64,000 nucleotides of DNA from Nocardioides eburneiflavus (GCF_004785795.1 NZ_SRRO01000001.1:1426001-1490000), one strand, 5' to 3'; positions 17,463-26,898 are shown, numbered from the stretch's first letter. The notes: generated by a model from the letters alone, not told the origin. Program-made: numbers and translations.

Positions 17463-17584
17463 GTGACGCCCGGTTGGTCCGGCCGCTTGTAGAGCCGCTG
17501 AGCGGGCCCCGTCAAGGGCGGCCGGACGAGTTCATGTGATCGTCGTCTCACGCCCGAACGGGTGATCCCAACCGGTCCTGCCGA

Positions 17585-17606
17585 GTTCACCGCCCGTTCA
17601 CCGGCG
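17585..17606 (+). promoter_or_regulatory. PHO box (PhoP site) of the pst operon
   Basis: Two adjacent 11-nt units, GTTCACCGCCC and GTTCACCGGCG, match the direct-repeat form of actinobacterial PHO boxes. TACGTT at about 17633 could be the -10 box. This predicts induction under phosphate starvation. Confidence 0.75.
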
Positions 17607-17678
17607 GCGACGTGGGCGTTCTCCTGGTGTGCCTACGTTCCTCGTCGTCAGCACACATCAGACTTCAGGAGCAACGAA

Positions 17679-18644
17679 GTGAACCGCACTTCCCACCGCT
17701 GGACCATCGCGTCCGGCGCGGCCGTCCTGGCCCTCACCCTGGCCGCCTGTGGCGGCGCCGACGCTGGCAACGCCGAGGGTGGCGAGTCCGGCGGCGCCAG
17801 CGGCTCGGTCGCCGTCGACGGGTCGTCCACCGTCTACCCCATGAGCAACACGGCTGCCGAGCTGCTCTCCGAGGAGAACCCGGACATCCAGGTGTCGGTC
17901 GGCTTCTCCGGCACAGGCGGCGGGTTCGAGAAGTTCTGCGCCGGGCAGACGGACATCTCCGACGCGTCCCGCCCGATCAAGGAGGACGAGGAGGTGCCGG
18001 TCTGCGAGGAGAACGGTGTGGAGTACACCGAGCTGCTCGTCGCGACCGACGCCCTCACCGTGGTCGTCCACCCCGACCTCGCCGTCGACTGCCTGACGAC
18101 CGACCAGGTCGTCGAGCTGTTCGGCCCCGGCTCGGACGTGACCAGCTGGCAGGACCTCGACCCGAGCTTCCCGGACGCCGAGATCGCCGGCTTCATCCCC
18201 GGCACCGACTCGGGCACCTACGACTACATGGCCGCCGACGTCGTCGGGGACGAGTCGGAGTCGCTGCGTGAGGACTTCGAGGTCTCCGAGGACGACAACA
18301 TCCTCGTCCAGGGCGTGTCGGGCACCGAGAACTCGGTCGGGTTCTTCGGCTACAGCTACTACGAGGAGAACGCCGACACCGTGAAGGCGCTCGCCATCGA
18401 CGACGGCAACGGCTGTGTCGAGCCCTCCGCCGAGACCGCGCAGGCCGGCGAGTACACGCCCCTCGCCCGGCCGCTGTTCATCTACGTGAGCAACTCTGCC
18501 TACGCCGACAACGCAGCAGTCGCCGAGTACGTCGACTTCTACATCGAGAACCTCGCCGACATCGCCGAGACCGCGCAGTTCATCCCGCTGAACGACGACG
18601 ACTACGCCGCGACGCAGGACGCCCTCGCCGGCATCTCGGGCTGA
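17679..18644 (+). CDS. pstS: Phosphate-binding lipoprotein PstS
   Basis: 321-residue substrate-binding lipoprotein of the high-affinity phosphate ABC transporter. It has a signal peptide with lipobox LAAC (Cys about residue 24). Phosphate-binding segments are DGSSTVYPMS, SGTGGGFEKFC and ISDASRPI, and later GTDSGTYDY. GTG start with AGGAGC 8 nt upstream. First gene of pstSCAB, behind a PHO box. A strong hairpin just inside the next gene may keep PstS expression above the rest. Confidence 0.95.
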   Translation: MNRTSHRWTIASGAAVLALTLAACGGADAGNAEGGESGGASGSVAVDGSSTVYPMSNTAAELLSEENPDIQVSVGFSGTGGGFEKFCAGQTDISDASRPIKEDEEVPVCEENGVEYTELLVATDALTVVVHPDLAVDCLTTDQVVELFGPGSDVTSWQDLDPSFPDAEIAGFIPGTDSGTYDYMAADVVGDESESLREDFEVSEDDNILVQGVSGTENSVGFFGYSYYEENADTVKALAIDDGNGCVEPSAETAQAGEYTPLARPLFIYVSNSAYADNAAVAEYVDFYIENLADIAETAQFIPLNDDDYAATQDALAGISG

Positions 18645-18663
18645 GCGGAGCGACACCCAGATC

Positions 18664-19614
18664 ATGGCTCAGAACGCCACGACGGCAAGCCCGCCCCCAG
18701 GGGCGGGCTTGCCCGCGTCCCCCCCGGACCTCAGCCGTCGCCCCCGGCCCGGCGAGCAGGTCATCAAGGCCGTCCTGGTCCTGTCCGCAGGTGCCTCGAT
18801 CCTGATCACGTTCGGCATCATCGCCGCCGTCATCGAGCCTGCCCTGCACTTCTTCGAGGAGGTCCCGTTCGGTCAGTTCTTCGCGACCGAGGACATCGGC
18901 AGCCGCGAGTACCGTCCGGCCGTCCTGCCCCTCCTCGTCGGCACGGCGCTCACCACCGTCATCGCATTGGCCCTCGCGGTGCCACTGGGCCTGGGTGCAG
19001 CGATGTACCTCTCCGAGTACGCGTCCCCGCGGGCACGCAAGTGGCTCAAGCCGACCGTCGAGCTGCTGGCGGGCGTACCATCCGTCGTCTACGGCTTCTT
19101 CGCGCTGTTCTTCGTGACACCGGTCGTGCTGCAGGGGTGGTTCAACCTCGAGGTGAACTTCACCAACGCGTGGGCGGCCGGGATCGTCCTCGGCGTCATG
19201 ATCATCCCGACGGTGGCCTCGCTCTCCGAGGACGCCCTCTCGGCAGTGCCCATGGCGCTGCGGCAGGGGTCGTACGCCATGGGCGCCAACCGGATGCAGA
19301 CCACCCTGCGCGTGGTCCTCCCGGCAGCCCTGTCGGGCGTCGCCGCCGCGATCGTGCTCGGCCTCTCCCGCGCCGTCGGGGAGACGATGATCGTCACGAT
19401 GGCCGGCGGAGCGGTCAAGAACATGTCGGTCGACCCGAGCGAACCGCACATGACGATGACAGCGTTCATCGCCATCACCGCCCAGGGGGAGAACCCGGTC
19501 GGGTCGGTGTCCTACAACATGCTCTTCGCGGTGGGGCTGCTGCTCTTCATCATCACGTTCATCATCAACGCGATCTCCATCGCGTTCGTCCGACGATTCA
19601 GGCAGGCCTACTGA
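18664..19614 (+). CDS. pstC: Phosphate ABC transporter permease PstC
   Basis: 316-residue inner-membrane permease with about six helices. The ABC-permease loop is present: LSEDALSAVPMALRQGSYAM, then LGLSRAVGETM. It forms the channel with PstA. The first 20 codons are Ala/Pro-rich and their DNA forms a 14-bp hairpin. The gene follows pstS by 19 nt and overlaps pstA in TGATG. Confidence 0.95.
   Translation: MAQNATTASPPPGAGLPASPPDLSRRPRPGEQVIKAVLVLSAGASILITFGIIAAVIEPALHFFEEVPFGQFFATEDIGSREYRPAVLPLLVGTALTTVIALALAVPLGLGAAMYLSEYASPRARKWLKPTVELLAGVPSVVYGFFALFFVTPVVLQGWFNLEVNFTNAWAAGIVLGVMIIPTVASLSEDALSAVPMALRQGSYAMGANRMQTTLRVVLPAALSGVAAAIVLGLSRAVGETMIVTMAGGAVKNMSVDPSEPHMTMTAFIAITAQGENPVGSVSYNMLFAVGLLLFIITFIINAISIAFVRRFRQAY
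18684..18713 (+). promoter_or_regulatory. Perfect 14-bp hairpin inside the pstC start
   Basis: The arm at 18684-18697 pairs with that at 18700-18713 without mismatch (core AAGCCCGCCCC / GGGGCGGGCTT). It begins 20 nt after the pstC start codon. It could block ribosomes, stop part of the transcripts or protect the 3' end of the pstS RNA. Confidence 0.6.
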
Positions 19615-20519
19615 TGAGCGTCGCCACGCAGACTGCTGCGTCCACCGTCGCCGCCACGCTGTCCGGGCGCAGGCGCGATCGCAACGTCGGCTCCCTGGTG
19701 TTCCTCGGAGCCCTCTGGTCCTCGCTGTTCTTCGGCGTGATGGTGCTCGTCGCCCTGATCGTCGACACCGCGATCGCCGGGTCGCCGCGCTTCGACCTCA
19801 ACCTGCTCACGCAGTACGAGTCGACGATCCGCAAGGACGAGACGGGGTTCCGCGCCGGCATTCTCGGGTCGCTCTGGCTGATGGGCGTGACGGCCCTGAT
19901 GGCCATCCCGCTCGGCATCGCCGCGGCCATCTACCTCGAGGAGTTCGCCACCAAGACGTCGCGGTTCAACCGGGTCGTCGAGATCAACCTGCAGAACCTC
20001 GCCGCGGTGCCGTCCATCATCTACGGGATGCTCGCCGTCGCGATCATGGGCCTGCTCGGCTACAACTACAAGGGCATCGTGCTCGGTGGGGCGATGGCCC
20101 TGGCGCTCCTCATCCTCCCGGTCATCGTCATCACGACCCGGGAGGCGCTGCGGGCGGTGCCGGACGAGATCCGGCAGGGGTCGTACGCCCTGGGAGCCAC
20201 TGTCTGGCAGACGACGTGGCGCAACACGCTGCCCAGTGCGGTGCCCGGCATCGCTACCGGCACCATCCTCGGCCTCTCTCGCGCGATCGGTGAGGCGGCA
20301 CCGCTGCTGATCCTCGGGCTGGCGACGGTCCGTTTCGACCCGACCGGGGTGGAGAGCAAGGTGACGGCGCTGCCGATGCAGATCTACAACCTGTCGTCGG
20401 CGCCCCAGCTCGACTTCCAGGTGGCCGCGTCCGCTGCCATCATCGTCCTGCTGGTCATGATCCTCGGGATGAACGCCCTCGCCATCTTCATCCGCAACAA
20501 GTTCCAGCGATCCTGGTGA
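19614..20519 (+). CDS. pstA: Phosphate ABC transporter permease PstA
   Basis: 301-residue partner permease of PstC with about six helices. The coupling loop is [20 protein letters not shown] and then [12 protein letters not shown], typical of PstA. The ATG lies in the TGATG overlap with pstC, and its stop overlaps the GTG of pstB, so the operon is tightly coupled. Confidence 0.95.
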   Translation: MSVATQTAASTVAATLSGRRRDRNVGSLVFLGALWSSLFFGVMVLVALIVDTAIAGSPRFDLNLLTQYESTIRKDETGFRAGILGSLWLMGVTALMAIPLGIAAAIYLEEFATKTSRFNRVVEINLQNLAAVPSIIYGMLAVAIMGLLGYNYKGIVLGGAMALALLILPVIVITTREALRAVPDEIRQGSYALGATVWQTTWRNTLPSAVPGIATGTILGLSRAIGEAAPLLILGLATVRFDPTGVESKVTALPMQIYNLSSAPQLDFQVAASAAIIVLLVMILGMNALAIFIRNKFQRSW

Positions 20520-21409
20520 AAGAGACACTCGACATGGCTTCTGCCACTTCCTCCGACACGTTCCCCCAGATGGCCGCGCTCGGCGACGTCCACATGAGCG
20601 CCGAGCGGCGCCTGCCGGACTCGCCGGTCAACCCCGTCATGGAGGCGCGTGACCTCAACGTCTTCTACGGCGACTTCCACGCCGTCCACGACGTCAACCT
20701 GTCCTACGGGCGCAACGAGATCACCGCCATGATCGGGCCGTCCGGGTGCGGCAAGTCGACGGTCCTGCGGTGCCTCAACCGGATGAACGACCTGGTGGCC
20801 GGCGCTCACGTCGAGGGCGAGGTGCTCTACCACGGCCAGGACATCTACCAGAAGAGCGTCGACCCGATCGCCGTGCGCACCCAGATCGGCATGGTCTTCC
20901 AGAAGCCCAACCCGTTCCCCAAGTCGATCTACGACAACATCGCCTACGGCCCCCGGGTCACCGGCATGAAGGTCGACAACATGGACGACCTGGTCGAGGG
21001 GGCGCTGCGCGGCGCCGCGCTCTGGGACGAGGTCAAGGACAAGCTCAAGCAGTCGGCGTACGGCCTCTCCGGCGGTCAGCAGCAGCGCCTGTGCATCGCC
21101 CGCACGATCGCGACCAAGCCCGACGTGATCCTGATGGACGAGCCGTGCTCCGCCCTCGACCCGATCGCCACTGCCCGCGTCGAGGACCTGATGCTCGAGC
21201 TGCGCAACGACTTCACGATCATCGTCGTGACCCACAACATGCAGCAGGCGGCCCGCGTCTCGGACCGTACGGCGTTCTTCACCGCTCGCCCCGACGAGAC
21301 CACCGGCAACCGCACCGGCCTGCTGGTCGAGTACGACCTGACCTCGACGATCTTCTCCAACCCCAACGACAAGCGCACCGAGGACTACATCTCCGGTCGC
21401 TTCGGCTGA
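20516..21409 (+). CDS. pstB: Phosphate ABC transporter ATPase PstB
   Basis: 297-residue ATPase. Walker [10 protein letters not shown] at 74-82, Q-loop [10 protein letters not shown], signature LSGGQQQ at 184-190, Walker B VILMDEP at 204-210, switch His in VTHNMQQ. A 40-residue N-terminal extension precedes the core; translation may begin at the GTG that overlaps pstA or at the ATG 18 nt later (20534). It powers phosphate import and closes the operon. phoU is not in the window. Confidence 0.95.
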   Translation: MKETLDMASATSSDTFPQMAALGDVHMSAERRLPDSPVNPVMEARDLNVFYGDFHAVHDVNLSYGRNEITAMIGPSGCGKSTVLRCLNRMNDLVAGAHVEGEVLYHGQDIYQKSVDPIAVRTQIGMVFQKPNPFPKSIYDNIAYGPRVTGMKVDNMDDLVEGALRGAALWDEVKDKLKQSAYGLSGGQQQRLCIARTIATKPDVILMDEPCSALDPIATARVEDLMLELRNDFTIIVVTHNMQQAARVSDRTAFFTARPDETTGNRTGLLVEYDLTSTIFSNPNDKRTEDYISGRFG

Positions 21410-21426
21410 GCCCAGCCTCTGGGCTC
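21408..21426 (+). terminator. Hairpin after pstB
   Basis: GAGCCCAG and CTGGGCTC pair around CCT. It starts inside the pstB stop codon, and there is no T tract. Likely operon end. Confidence 0.55.
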
Positions 21427-21428
21427 TG

Positions 21429-21470
21429 CGTCATACAGATCCGAACCGATGGGTGCGGATCCGCATGACG
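21429..21470. repeat. Palindrome A1 of the CGTCATAC family
   Basis: Arms 21429-21443 (CGTCATACAGATCCG) and 21456-21470 are complementary at 13 of 15 positions around a 12-nt loop with AACCGATGGGT. It is one of four related palindromes around the DUF559 gene. Confidence 0.75.
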
Positions 21471-21753
21471 GTCGGGGCGGCCGGATGCGTCCTGGTGGGT
21501 CGATCGGGGGTTTGATCCACCAGGGCGTTTCCGGGCACCTTGACCCCGGTCCCGCGTGATCACGGACCTCGTGACCGGGCCCGGGCAGCGTCATACAGAT
21601 CCGCACCCATGACTGCAGGTCCGCATGACGCTCGGCGGTCAGGAAGATGAGCGGCGCGTCACCAATCCTCCACAGGCGGGTGAGCGGGTCGGCCATCCAC
21701 AGGCGGACAACGGTCTCGTGGCGGACGTACGTGTGCGCCGCGACCGTGGAGGC
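21471..21753. other. Palindrome-rich region before the DUF559 gene
   Basis: Besides A2, it has CCTGGTGG paired with CCACCAGG, a CGTGATCACG palindrome nested in CCCGGTC / GACCGGG, and two copies of TCCACAGGCGG (from 21669 and 21696). No other gene is seen. Confidence 0.5.
21587..21632. repeat. Palindrome A2 of the CGTCATAC family
   Basis: AGCGTCATACAGATCCGCA (from 21587) faces TGCAGGTCCGCATGACGCT; 15 of 19 positions are complementary and all mismatches are transitions. It has the same orientation as A1. Confidence 0.7.
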
Positions 21754-22716
21754 GTGACCGAACAGACTCCCCGCACCGCATCGCTCAGGGCCGCGCGGCG
21801 CCGTCGTGCAGAAGAGCTGGCCCGCGACCAGGCGTGGTCCGCGTCGCGGCGCCAGCTCTACGCCGCCGGCCTGACGCGGGCGGAGCTGCGGGCCAACGTG
21901 CGAGCCAAGCGGTGGCAGCTGGTGGGCCGGCACGTCGTCGTCGTCCACACCGGTCCGATGGCACTCGACACCACCCTGTGGGCGGCCCAGCTGTCGGGCG
22001 GCCCTCGGGCCCGGCTCGACGGGGCGTCGGCACTGATCGCTGCGGGCCTGCGAGGGTTCGACGTCGACCGCCACCGGGTCTCGGTCCCGCGAGGCGCCCG
22101 GGTCTTCCGGGACACGGTCGTCGACGTACGCCAGACGCGACGCTGGAGGACCGACGACCTGGTCGGCGGTGGGGGACCGCCGCGTACGCGCCCGGAGGTG
22201 GCCGCCGTACGCGGCGCGCTGTGGGCGCGGAGCGACCGGCAGGCGGCGCTGCTGCTCACCATGGTCGTCCAGCAGGGTGTCGTGCCCGCCGACCGGATCG
22301 GGCTGGCGCTGCTGCAGGTCAAGCGTGACCGTCGGTTGACGTTCGTGATCGACGTGGTCACCGACCTGCTGGGAGGCGTACGGAGCCTCGCCGAGCTCGA
22401 CTTCGCTCGCGAGTGCCGCAGGAGGGGGATCCCCGAGCCGACCCGCCAGGTCGTACGCCGTGGCAAGGACGGCCGCTACTACCTCGACGTGGTGTGGGAG
22501 GAGTGGGGCGTCGTGGTCGAGGTCGACGGCATCCAGCACGCCCTTGCGCAGGAGGTCGTGGCCGACGCGCTGCGCCACAACGACGTGACCCTCGACAACC
22601 TCACCGTGCTGAGGCTCCCGGTCCTGGGCCTCCGGGTCGCCGCTGACGAGTTCTTCGCCCAGATCGAGCGGGCACTGGCGGACGCGGGCTGTACCGAGCT
22701 CGGCCCCGCGGCCTGA
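21754..22716 (+). CDS. AbiEi-like N-terminus / DUF559 nuclease-like protein
   Basis: About 320 residues. The N-terminal part (RRQLYAAGLTRAELRANV, WQLVGRHVVVVHTGP) resembles the winged-helix domain of AbiEi-type type IV antitoxins. The C-terminal 110 residues match DUF559, a Vsr-like PD-(D/E)xK fold: Glu in LAELDFARE, Asp in YYLDVVWEE, then VVVEVDGIQH with the E-x-D pair. No toxin gene is adjacent, so this is likely a stand-alone nuclease-like protein. Start uncertain: GTG 21754 fits the homology, but its GGAGG is only 1 nt away, and the frame is open from an ATG inside palindrome A2 (21625). Four palindromes bracket the gene. Confidence 0.75.
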   Translation: MTEQTPRTASLRAARRRRAEELARDQAWSASRRQLYAAGLTRAELRANVRAKRWQLVGRHVVVVHTGPMALDTTLWAAQLSGGPRARLDGASALIAAGLRGFDVDRHRVSVPRGARVFRDTVVDVRQTRRWRTDDLVGGGGPPRTRPEVAAVRGALWARSDRQAALLLTMVVQQGVVPADRIGLALLQVKRDRRLTFVIDVVTDLLGGVRSLAELDFARECRRRGIPEPTRQVVRRGKDGRYYLDVVWEEWGVVVEVDGIQHALAQEVVADALRHNDVTLDNLTVLRLPVLGLRVAADEFFAQIERALADAGCTELGPAA

Positions 22717-22761
22717 GCGCCCGGCGTACGGGGGACTGCGCGCTCCCGCCCGGCCTCCCGA

Positions 22762-22805
22762 GCGTCATACGAACCGACACCTATGGGTTCGCCTTCGTAT
22801 GACGC
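22762..22805. repeat. Palindrome B1 of the CGTCATAC family
   Basis: GCGTCATACGAA (22762-22773) and TTCGTATGACGC (22794-22805) are perfectly complementary over 12 bp. An alternative inner stem CGAACC/GGTTCG competes with the outer one. It lies between convergent genes and could also end transcription. Confidence 0.85.
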
Positions 22806-22825
22806 AGGACGCCCCGGCTCCCCGA

Positions 22826-22869
22826 GCGTCATACGAAACGGCACCTATGGGTTCGCCTTCGTATGACGC
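22826..22869. repeat. Palindrome B2, tandem copy of B1
   Basis: Same 12-bp arms at 22826-22837 and 22858-22869, 64 nt downstream of B1, with two base changes in the 20-nt loop. B1 and B2 form a short tandem array. Confidence 0.85.
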
Positions 22870-22900
22870 AGACCGGCGGCAGCCGGCAGCCTGGCCAGGC

Positions 22901-23896
22901 TCAGGGGAGGAAGATCCGCGCGATCCAGTAGCAGATCGCGGCGGCGAGGGCGGCGGCCGGGAAGGTCAGCACCCACGCGGTGAGGATCGACTTCGCCACG
23001 CCCCAGCGGACGGCGGAGAGCCGCTTGGTGGCGCCCACGCCCATGACCGCGGAGGTGATGGTGTGCGTGGTGGAGATGGGGGCGTGGAAGGCGTACGCCG
23101 TGGTGTAGAGAACCGACGCCGCCACGGCCTCGGCCGCGAAGCCGCGCGGCGGGTCGAGGTGGATGATGCGCCGGCCGAGCGTACGCATGATGCGCCAGCC
23201 GCCCGAGTAGGTGCCGGCCGAGATCGCGGCAGCGGCGGCGAAGATGACCCACAGCGGGAGCGGGTCGTCGGCGCCGACGTAGCCGCCGGCCAGCAGCGCC
23301 AGGAAGATCACGCCCATCGTCTTCTGCGCGTCCTGGAGGCCGTGGCCGAGCGCCATCGCGGCGGCCGAGATCGTCTGCGCGATCTTGAAGCCGCGGTTGG
23401 CGCGGCCGGGGTTGGCTCGGCGGAAGAGCCACATGATCGCGACCATCAGCACGAAGCCGAGGGAGAAGGCGACGACGGGGGAGAGGAACATCGGGATGAC
23501 GACCTTCTCCAGCACGACGTTCCAGTTGGCGGTGGCGCCGGCGGCGACAGCCGAGCCGACGAGGCCGCCGATGAGGGCGTGGGAGGACGACGACGGCAGG
23601 CCGTAGTACCAGGTGATCATGTTCCAGGTGATGGCGCCGAGGAGGCCGCACATCACGATCACGAGCGCGTGGCTGCCGGTGCCGGGGTCGATCGTCTCGG
23701 AGACGGTCTGGGCGACCTTCTGGCCGAGGAAGGCGCCGACGAAGTTCATGACCGCGGCCATCGCCAGCGCGACGCGCGGCTTCAGGGCGCCCGTCGAGAC
23801 GGACGTCGCGATTGCGTTGGCCGCGTCGTGGAAGCCGTTGGTGTAGTCGAACACCAGGGCGACGACGACGACGGCAATGATGATGCCGATCTCCAT
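22901..23896 (-). CDS. pit: Low-affinity phosphate transporter (PiT family)
   Basis: 331-residue membrane protein with about ten helices. PiT signatures are present in both halves: FDYTNGFHDAANAIAT near the start and YAFHAPISTTHTITSAVMG near the end. It imports metal-phosphate with protons or exports phosphate. It lies 47 nt downstream of a DUF47 gene on the same strand, the usual Pit partner. It converges on the DUF559 gene across palindromes B1/B2. Confidence 0.92.
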   Translation of the reverse strand: MEIGIIIAVVVVALVFDYTNGFHDAANAIATSVSTGALKPRVALAMAAVMNFVGAFLGQKVAQTVSETIDPGTGSHALVIVMCGLLGAITWNMITWYYGLPSSSSHALIGGLVGSAVAAGATANWNVVLEKVVIPMFLSPVVAFSLGFVLMVAIMWLFRRANPGRANRGFKIAQTISAAAMALGHGLQDAQKTMGVIFLALLAGGYVGADDPLPLWVIFAAAAAISAGTYSGGWRIMRTLGRRIIHLDPPRGFAAEAVAASVLYTTAYAFHAPISTTHTITSAVMGVGATKRLSAVRWGVAKSILTAWVLTFPAAALAAAICYWIARIFLP

Positions 23897-23943
23897 CAGG
23901 TGGTGCTCCTGGCAGACGTCGGGAGGGCGTCAGCACTCATCCG

Positions 23944-24561
23944 TCACGACTCCTTGACGGCGATCTGCTCCACGATGTTGGCGACCTTCTCGAAGGCATC
24001 GATCGCCCCCTCGAGGGACTCCACGATGTCCTTCAGCTTGAGCACCTCGAGCGCCTCGTACTCACCGCTGAACAGGTTGGCCAGGATCCTGCGGTAGGAC
24101 TTGTCACCGGTGTTCTCGAGGCGGTTGATCTCGATCCAGTACTCGTCGAGCTTGCCCATCGACTCCAGCGACGGCATCGCCTCGGCGGTGAGCTCGGCGC
24201 AGCGCTGCAGCACCTCGACCTGCTGGGTGGTCTCGGCGGGCAGCGAGGTGACCTCGTAGAGCAGGACGAGGTCGACGGCCTCGTCCATCATGTCCATGAC
24301 GTCGTCGAGGGCCGAGGCGAGGTGGTAGATGTCCTCGCGGTCGAACGGGGTGACGAACGTGCTGTTCACCCGTCGGATGATCGAGTGGGTGGTCTCGTCG
24401 GCGGCGTGCTCGGCCTCGCGCATGCGCTGGGCGATCTCAGCCTTCGAGTTGCCGTCCGACAGCATCTCGCTGAGCAGCTGGGAACCGACGACGAGGTGCT
24501 TGGCTGCCTCGCTGAAGAGGTCGTAGAACGAGCTGTCGACAGGGCGGAACTTCAAACGCAC
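23944..24561 (-). CDS. DUF47 (PhoU-like) Pit accessory protein
   Basis: 205-residue all-helical PhoU-like protein of the DUF47 family (SSFYDLFSEAAKHLVVGS, then EHAADETTHSIIRRVNSTF and FDREDIYHLASALDDVMD, with Asp/Glu metal motifs). It is thought to regulate the PiT transporter encoded next to it. The GTG start (VRLKFRPVDSSF) is preferred because GGAG lies 6 nt upstream and relatives begin here. An ATG 39 nt further up (24600) has no ribosome site and would place a PHO-box-like repeat inside the gene. Confidence 0.87.
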   Translation of the reverse strand: MRLKFRPVDSSFYDLFSEAAKHLVVGSQLLSEMLSDGNSKAEIAQRMREAEHAADETTHSIIRRVNSTFVTPFDREDIYHLASALDDVMDMMDEAVDLVLLYEVTSLPAETTQQVEVLQRCAELTAEAMPSLESMGKLDEYWIEINRLENTGDKSYRRILANLFSGEYEALEVLKLKDIVESLEGAIDAFEKVANIVEQIAVKES

Positions 24562-24590
24562 GGTGAACTCCGAACGGGGGGCGGATGAAC
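24558..24590 (-). promoter_or_regulatory. Candidate PHO box at the DUF47-pit operon
   Basis: On the minus strand GTTCATCCGCC and GTTCACCGTGC are separated by exactly 11 nt, the phase of PHO-box units. It overlaps the start codon, which is unusual. A palindrome ATGAACC-GT-GGTTCAT (24585-24600) adjoins it. Confidence 0.4.
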
Positions 24591-24675
24591 CGTGGTTCAT
24601 GGTAGGGGGTCAGCCGCCCAACGACGCAAGTTGCGGTGCGCCCCTGCGGTGTGACGCGCGGCGCAGGTCGACGGC

Positions 24676-26853
24676 TCAGCGGCGACGGCTCCGCTGGCGG
24701 GCGATCAGCTCGTCGTGCAGGTGCCGCTCGCCGCGGCGCAGGTCCCACTCACCGTCCGACCCGAGCTCCCACGCAGTGGTGGCCGGGTCGAGCGCGAGGT
24801 CGAGCAGTGCCGCCACCTCGGCGACCACGTGGGGGTCGCGCAGGCGTACGAGCACCTCGACGCGACGGTCGAGGTTGCGGTGCATCATGTCGGCCGACCC
24901 GATCCACGCCTCCGGCTCGCCGCCGTTGTCGAACCAGAACACGCGGCTGTGCTCGAGGAACCTGCCCAGGATCGACCGCACGCGCACCGTCTCGGACAGG
25001 CCGGGTACGCCGGGGCGCAGCGCGCAGATCCCGCGGATGAGCAGCTCCACGCGCACGCCCTCCTGCGAGGCGAGGTAGAGCGCGTCGATCACCGCCTCGT
25101 CGACCACCGAGTTGGCCTTGATCCGGATCCCGGCGGGCCGGCCGGCCTGGTGGTGGGCGATCTCCTGGTGGATCTGCGCGACCAGTCCCTCGCGCACGCT
25201 GTGCGGCGCGACGAGCAGGTGGTCGTAGGTCCGGTTGCGGCTGATGCCCGACAGGTTGTTGAAGAGCAGCGCGACGTCCTCGCCGATCTCCGGGTTGGCC
25301 GTCAGGAGACCGAGGTCCTCGTAGACGCGGGCGGTCTTGGGGTTGTAGTTGCCGGTGCCGAGGTGGACGTAGCGACGGATGCCCTCGGGCTCGTCGCGCA
25401 CCACCATCGACAGCTTGCAGTGGGTCTTGAGGCCGACGAGGCCGTAGACGACGTGGCAGCCGGCCTGCTCCAGCTTGCGGGCCCAGCGGATGTTGGCCTG
25501 CTCGTCGAAGCGCGCCTTGATCTCGACGATCACCAGCACCTGCTTGCCGGCCTCGGCGGCGTCGATGAGCGCCTCGATGATCGGGCTGTCGCCGGAGGTG
25601 CGGTAGAGCGTCTGCTTGATCGCCAGCACGTGGGGATCGGCGGCCGCCTGCTCCAGGAAGCGCTGCACCGACGTGGCGAACGAGTCGTACGGGTGGTGCA
25701 GCAGCACGTCGTGGCGCGACACCGAGTCGAAGACGTCGACGGGTGACGACGACTCGACCTCGGCCAGGCTCGGGTGGGTGGTCGGCAGGAACGCGGCGTA
25801 CTTGAGGTCGTCGCGGGGCAGGTCGGCGATCGAGTGCAGGCCGGTGAGGTCGAGGGGGCCGGGCAGCGACACCACCTCGTCGCGGCCGACGCCCAGCTCG
25901 GAGACCAGCAGCTCGAGGATCTTGGGGTCCATCGACTGCTCGACCTCGAGGCGTACGGGCGGCCCGAAGCGACGTCGCTGGAGCTCCTTCTCGAGGGCCT
26001 TGAGGAGGTTCTCGGCGTCGTCCTCCTCGACCTCGAGGTCCTCGTTGCGGGTGACCCGGAAGGTGTGGGCGCCGAGCACGTCCATGCCGGGGAAGAGCTT
26101 CTTGAGGTGCTCGCCGATGACGTCCTCGATGGGGACGAAGCGCTGGTTGCCGAGCCCGACGAAGCGACCGAAGGTCGGCGGCACCTTCACGCGCGCGAAG
26201 TGCTCGGTGCGGGTCTCGGGGTGGCGTACGACGACCGCGAGGTTGAGCGAGAGCCCGGAGATGTAGGGGAACGGGTGGGCCGGGTCCACGGCCAGTGGGG
26301 TCAGGACCGGGAAGATCCGCTCCTTGAAGAGCTTCTTGCAGACCTTCTGCTCCTCGCGGTCGAGCTCGGACCAGCGCAGGATCTCGATGCCGTGCCCGCC
26401 GAGCTCCGGCAGCAGGTCGACGAGGGCCCGGGCGTGGCGCCCCATCAGCTCGCGGCTGTCGCCCCACAGCTGCTCGAGCTGCTCGCGCGGCATCAACCCG
26501 CTGGCGGCGCGCACGGCGACGCCGGCGGCGATGCGCCGCTTCAGACCGGCCACGCGGACCATGAAGAACTCGTCGAGGTTGCTGGCGAAGATGGCGAGGA
26601 AGCGGACCCGCTCGAGCAGCGGCAGGTCGGGGTCCTCGGCGAGCTCGAGGACGCGCTGGTTGAAGCGCACCCACGAGATCTCCCGGTCGATGAACCGGTC
26701 GTCGTACTTCTCCACCGCCTCGATCGCGGCAGCGTCGGGCGTGTACGGCGGCTCGACGTCGAAGGTGTCGGTCGGGTGGCCGAACGGCTCGGACACCGGG
26801 CCCTCGTCGACCGACGGCGAGACAGCGCTGGTGAGGGTGGCCGGGTCGTTCAT
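24676..26853 (-). CDS. ppk1: Polyphosphate kinase 1
   Basis: 725-residue kinase that reversibly makes polyphosphate from ATP. The N domain starts at [21 protein letters not shown]. Catalytic histidines lie in [13 protein letters not shown] and [17 protein letters not shown], and a third conserved His in [12 protein letters not shown]. The CHAD-free full length is normal for the family. It is the third phosphate-metabolism unit in this stretch, consistent with storage of imported phosphate. CAGACT 6 nt before the ATG suggests leaderless transcription. Confidence 0.95.
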   Translation of the reverse strand: MNDPATLTSAVSPSVDEGPVSEPFGHPTDTFDVEPPYTPDAAAIEAVEKYDDRFIDREISWVRFNQRVLELAEDPDLPLLERVRFLAIFASNLDEFFMVRVAGLKRRIAAGVAVRAASGLMPREQLEQLWGDSRELMGRHARALVDLLPELGGHGIEILRWSELDREEQKVCKKLFKERIFPVLTPLAVDPAHPFPYISGLSLNLAVVVRHPETRTEHFARVKVPPTFGRFVGLGNQRFVPIEDVIGEHLKKLFPGMDVLGAHTFRVTRNEDLEVEEDDAENLLKALEKELQRRRFGPPVRLEVEQSMDPKILELLVSELGVGRDEVVSLPGPLDLTGLHSIADLPRDDLKYAAFLPTTHPSLAEVESSSPVDVFDSVSRHDVLLHHPYDSFATSVQRFLEQAAADPHVLAIKQTLYRTSGDSPIIEALIDAAEAGKQVLVIVEIKARFDEQANIRWARKLEQAGCHVVYGLVGLKTHCKLSMVVRDEPEGIRRYVHLGTGNYNPKTARVYEDLGLLTANPEIGEDVALLFNNLSGISRNRTYDHLLVAPHSVREGLVAQIHQEIAHHQAGRPAGIRIKANSVVDEAVIDALYLASQEGVRVELLIRGICALRPGVPGLSETVRVRSILGRFLEHSRVFWFDNGGEPEAWIGSADMMHRNLDRRVEVLVRLRDPHVVAEVAALLDLALDPATTAWELGSDGEWDLRRGERHLHDELIARQRSRRR

Positions 26854-26859
26854 GGACCA

Positions 26860-26865
26860 AGTCTG
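26860..26865 (-). promoter_or_regulatory. -10-like box of ppk1
   Basis: CAGACT on the minus strand, 6 nt before the ATG; a C-for-T variant of the TAnnnT boxes seen at other genes here. Confidence 0.3.
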
Positions 26866-26898
26866 GCACCGGAAGGTGAACGGCGGATGGCCGAAGCG

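Noticed and set aside
21625..21753. N-terminal extension of the DUF559 protein from an ATG inside palindrome A2
   Set aside because: The extra 43 residues are not protein-like and the ATG belongs to the repeat. The start remains somewhat uncertain.
21754..22716. Type IV toxin-antitoxin operon (AbiEi/AbiEii)
   Set aside because: No AbiEii nucleotidyltransferase toxin gene follows; the C-terminus is DUF559 instead.
24562..24600. Upstream ATG (MNHGSS) for the DUF47 gene
   Set aside because: No ribosome site; it would put the PHO-box-like repeat in the coding region; relatives begin at the RLKFRPVDSSF segment.
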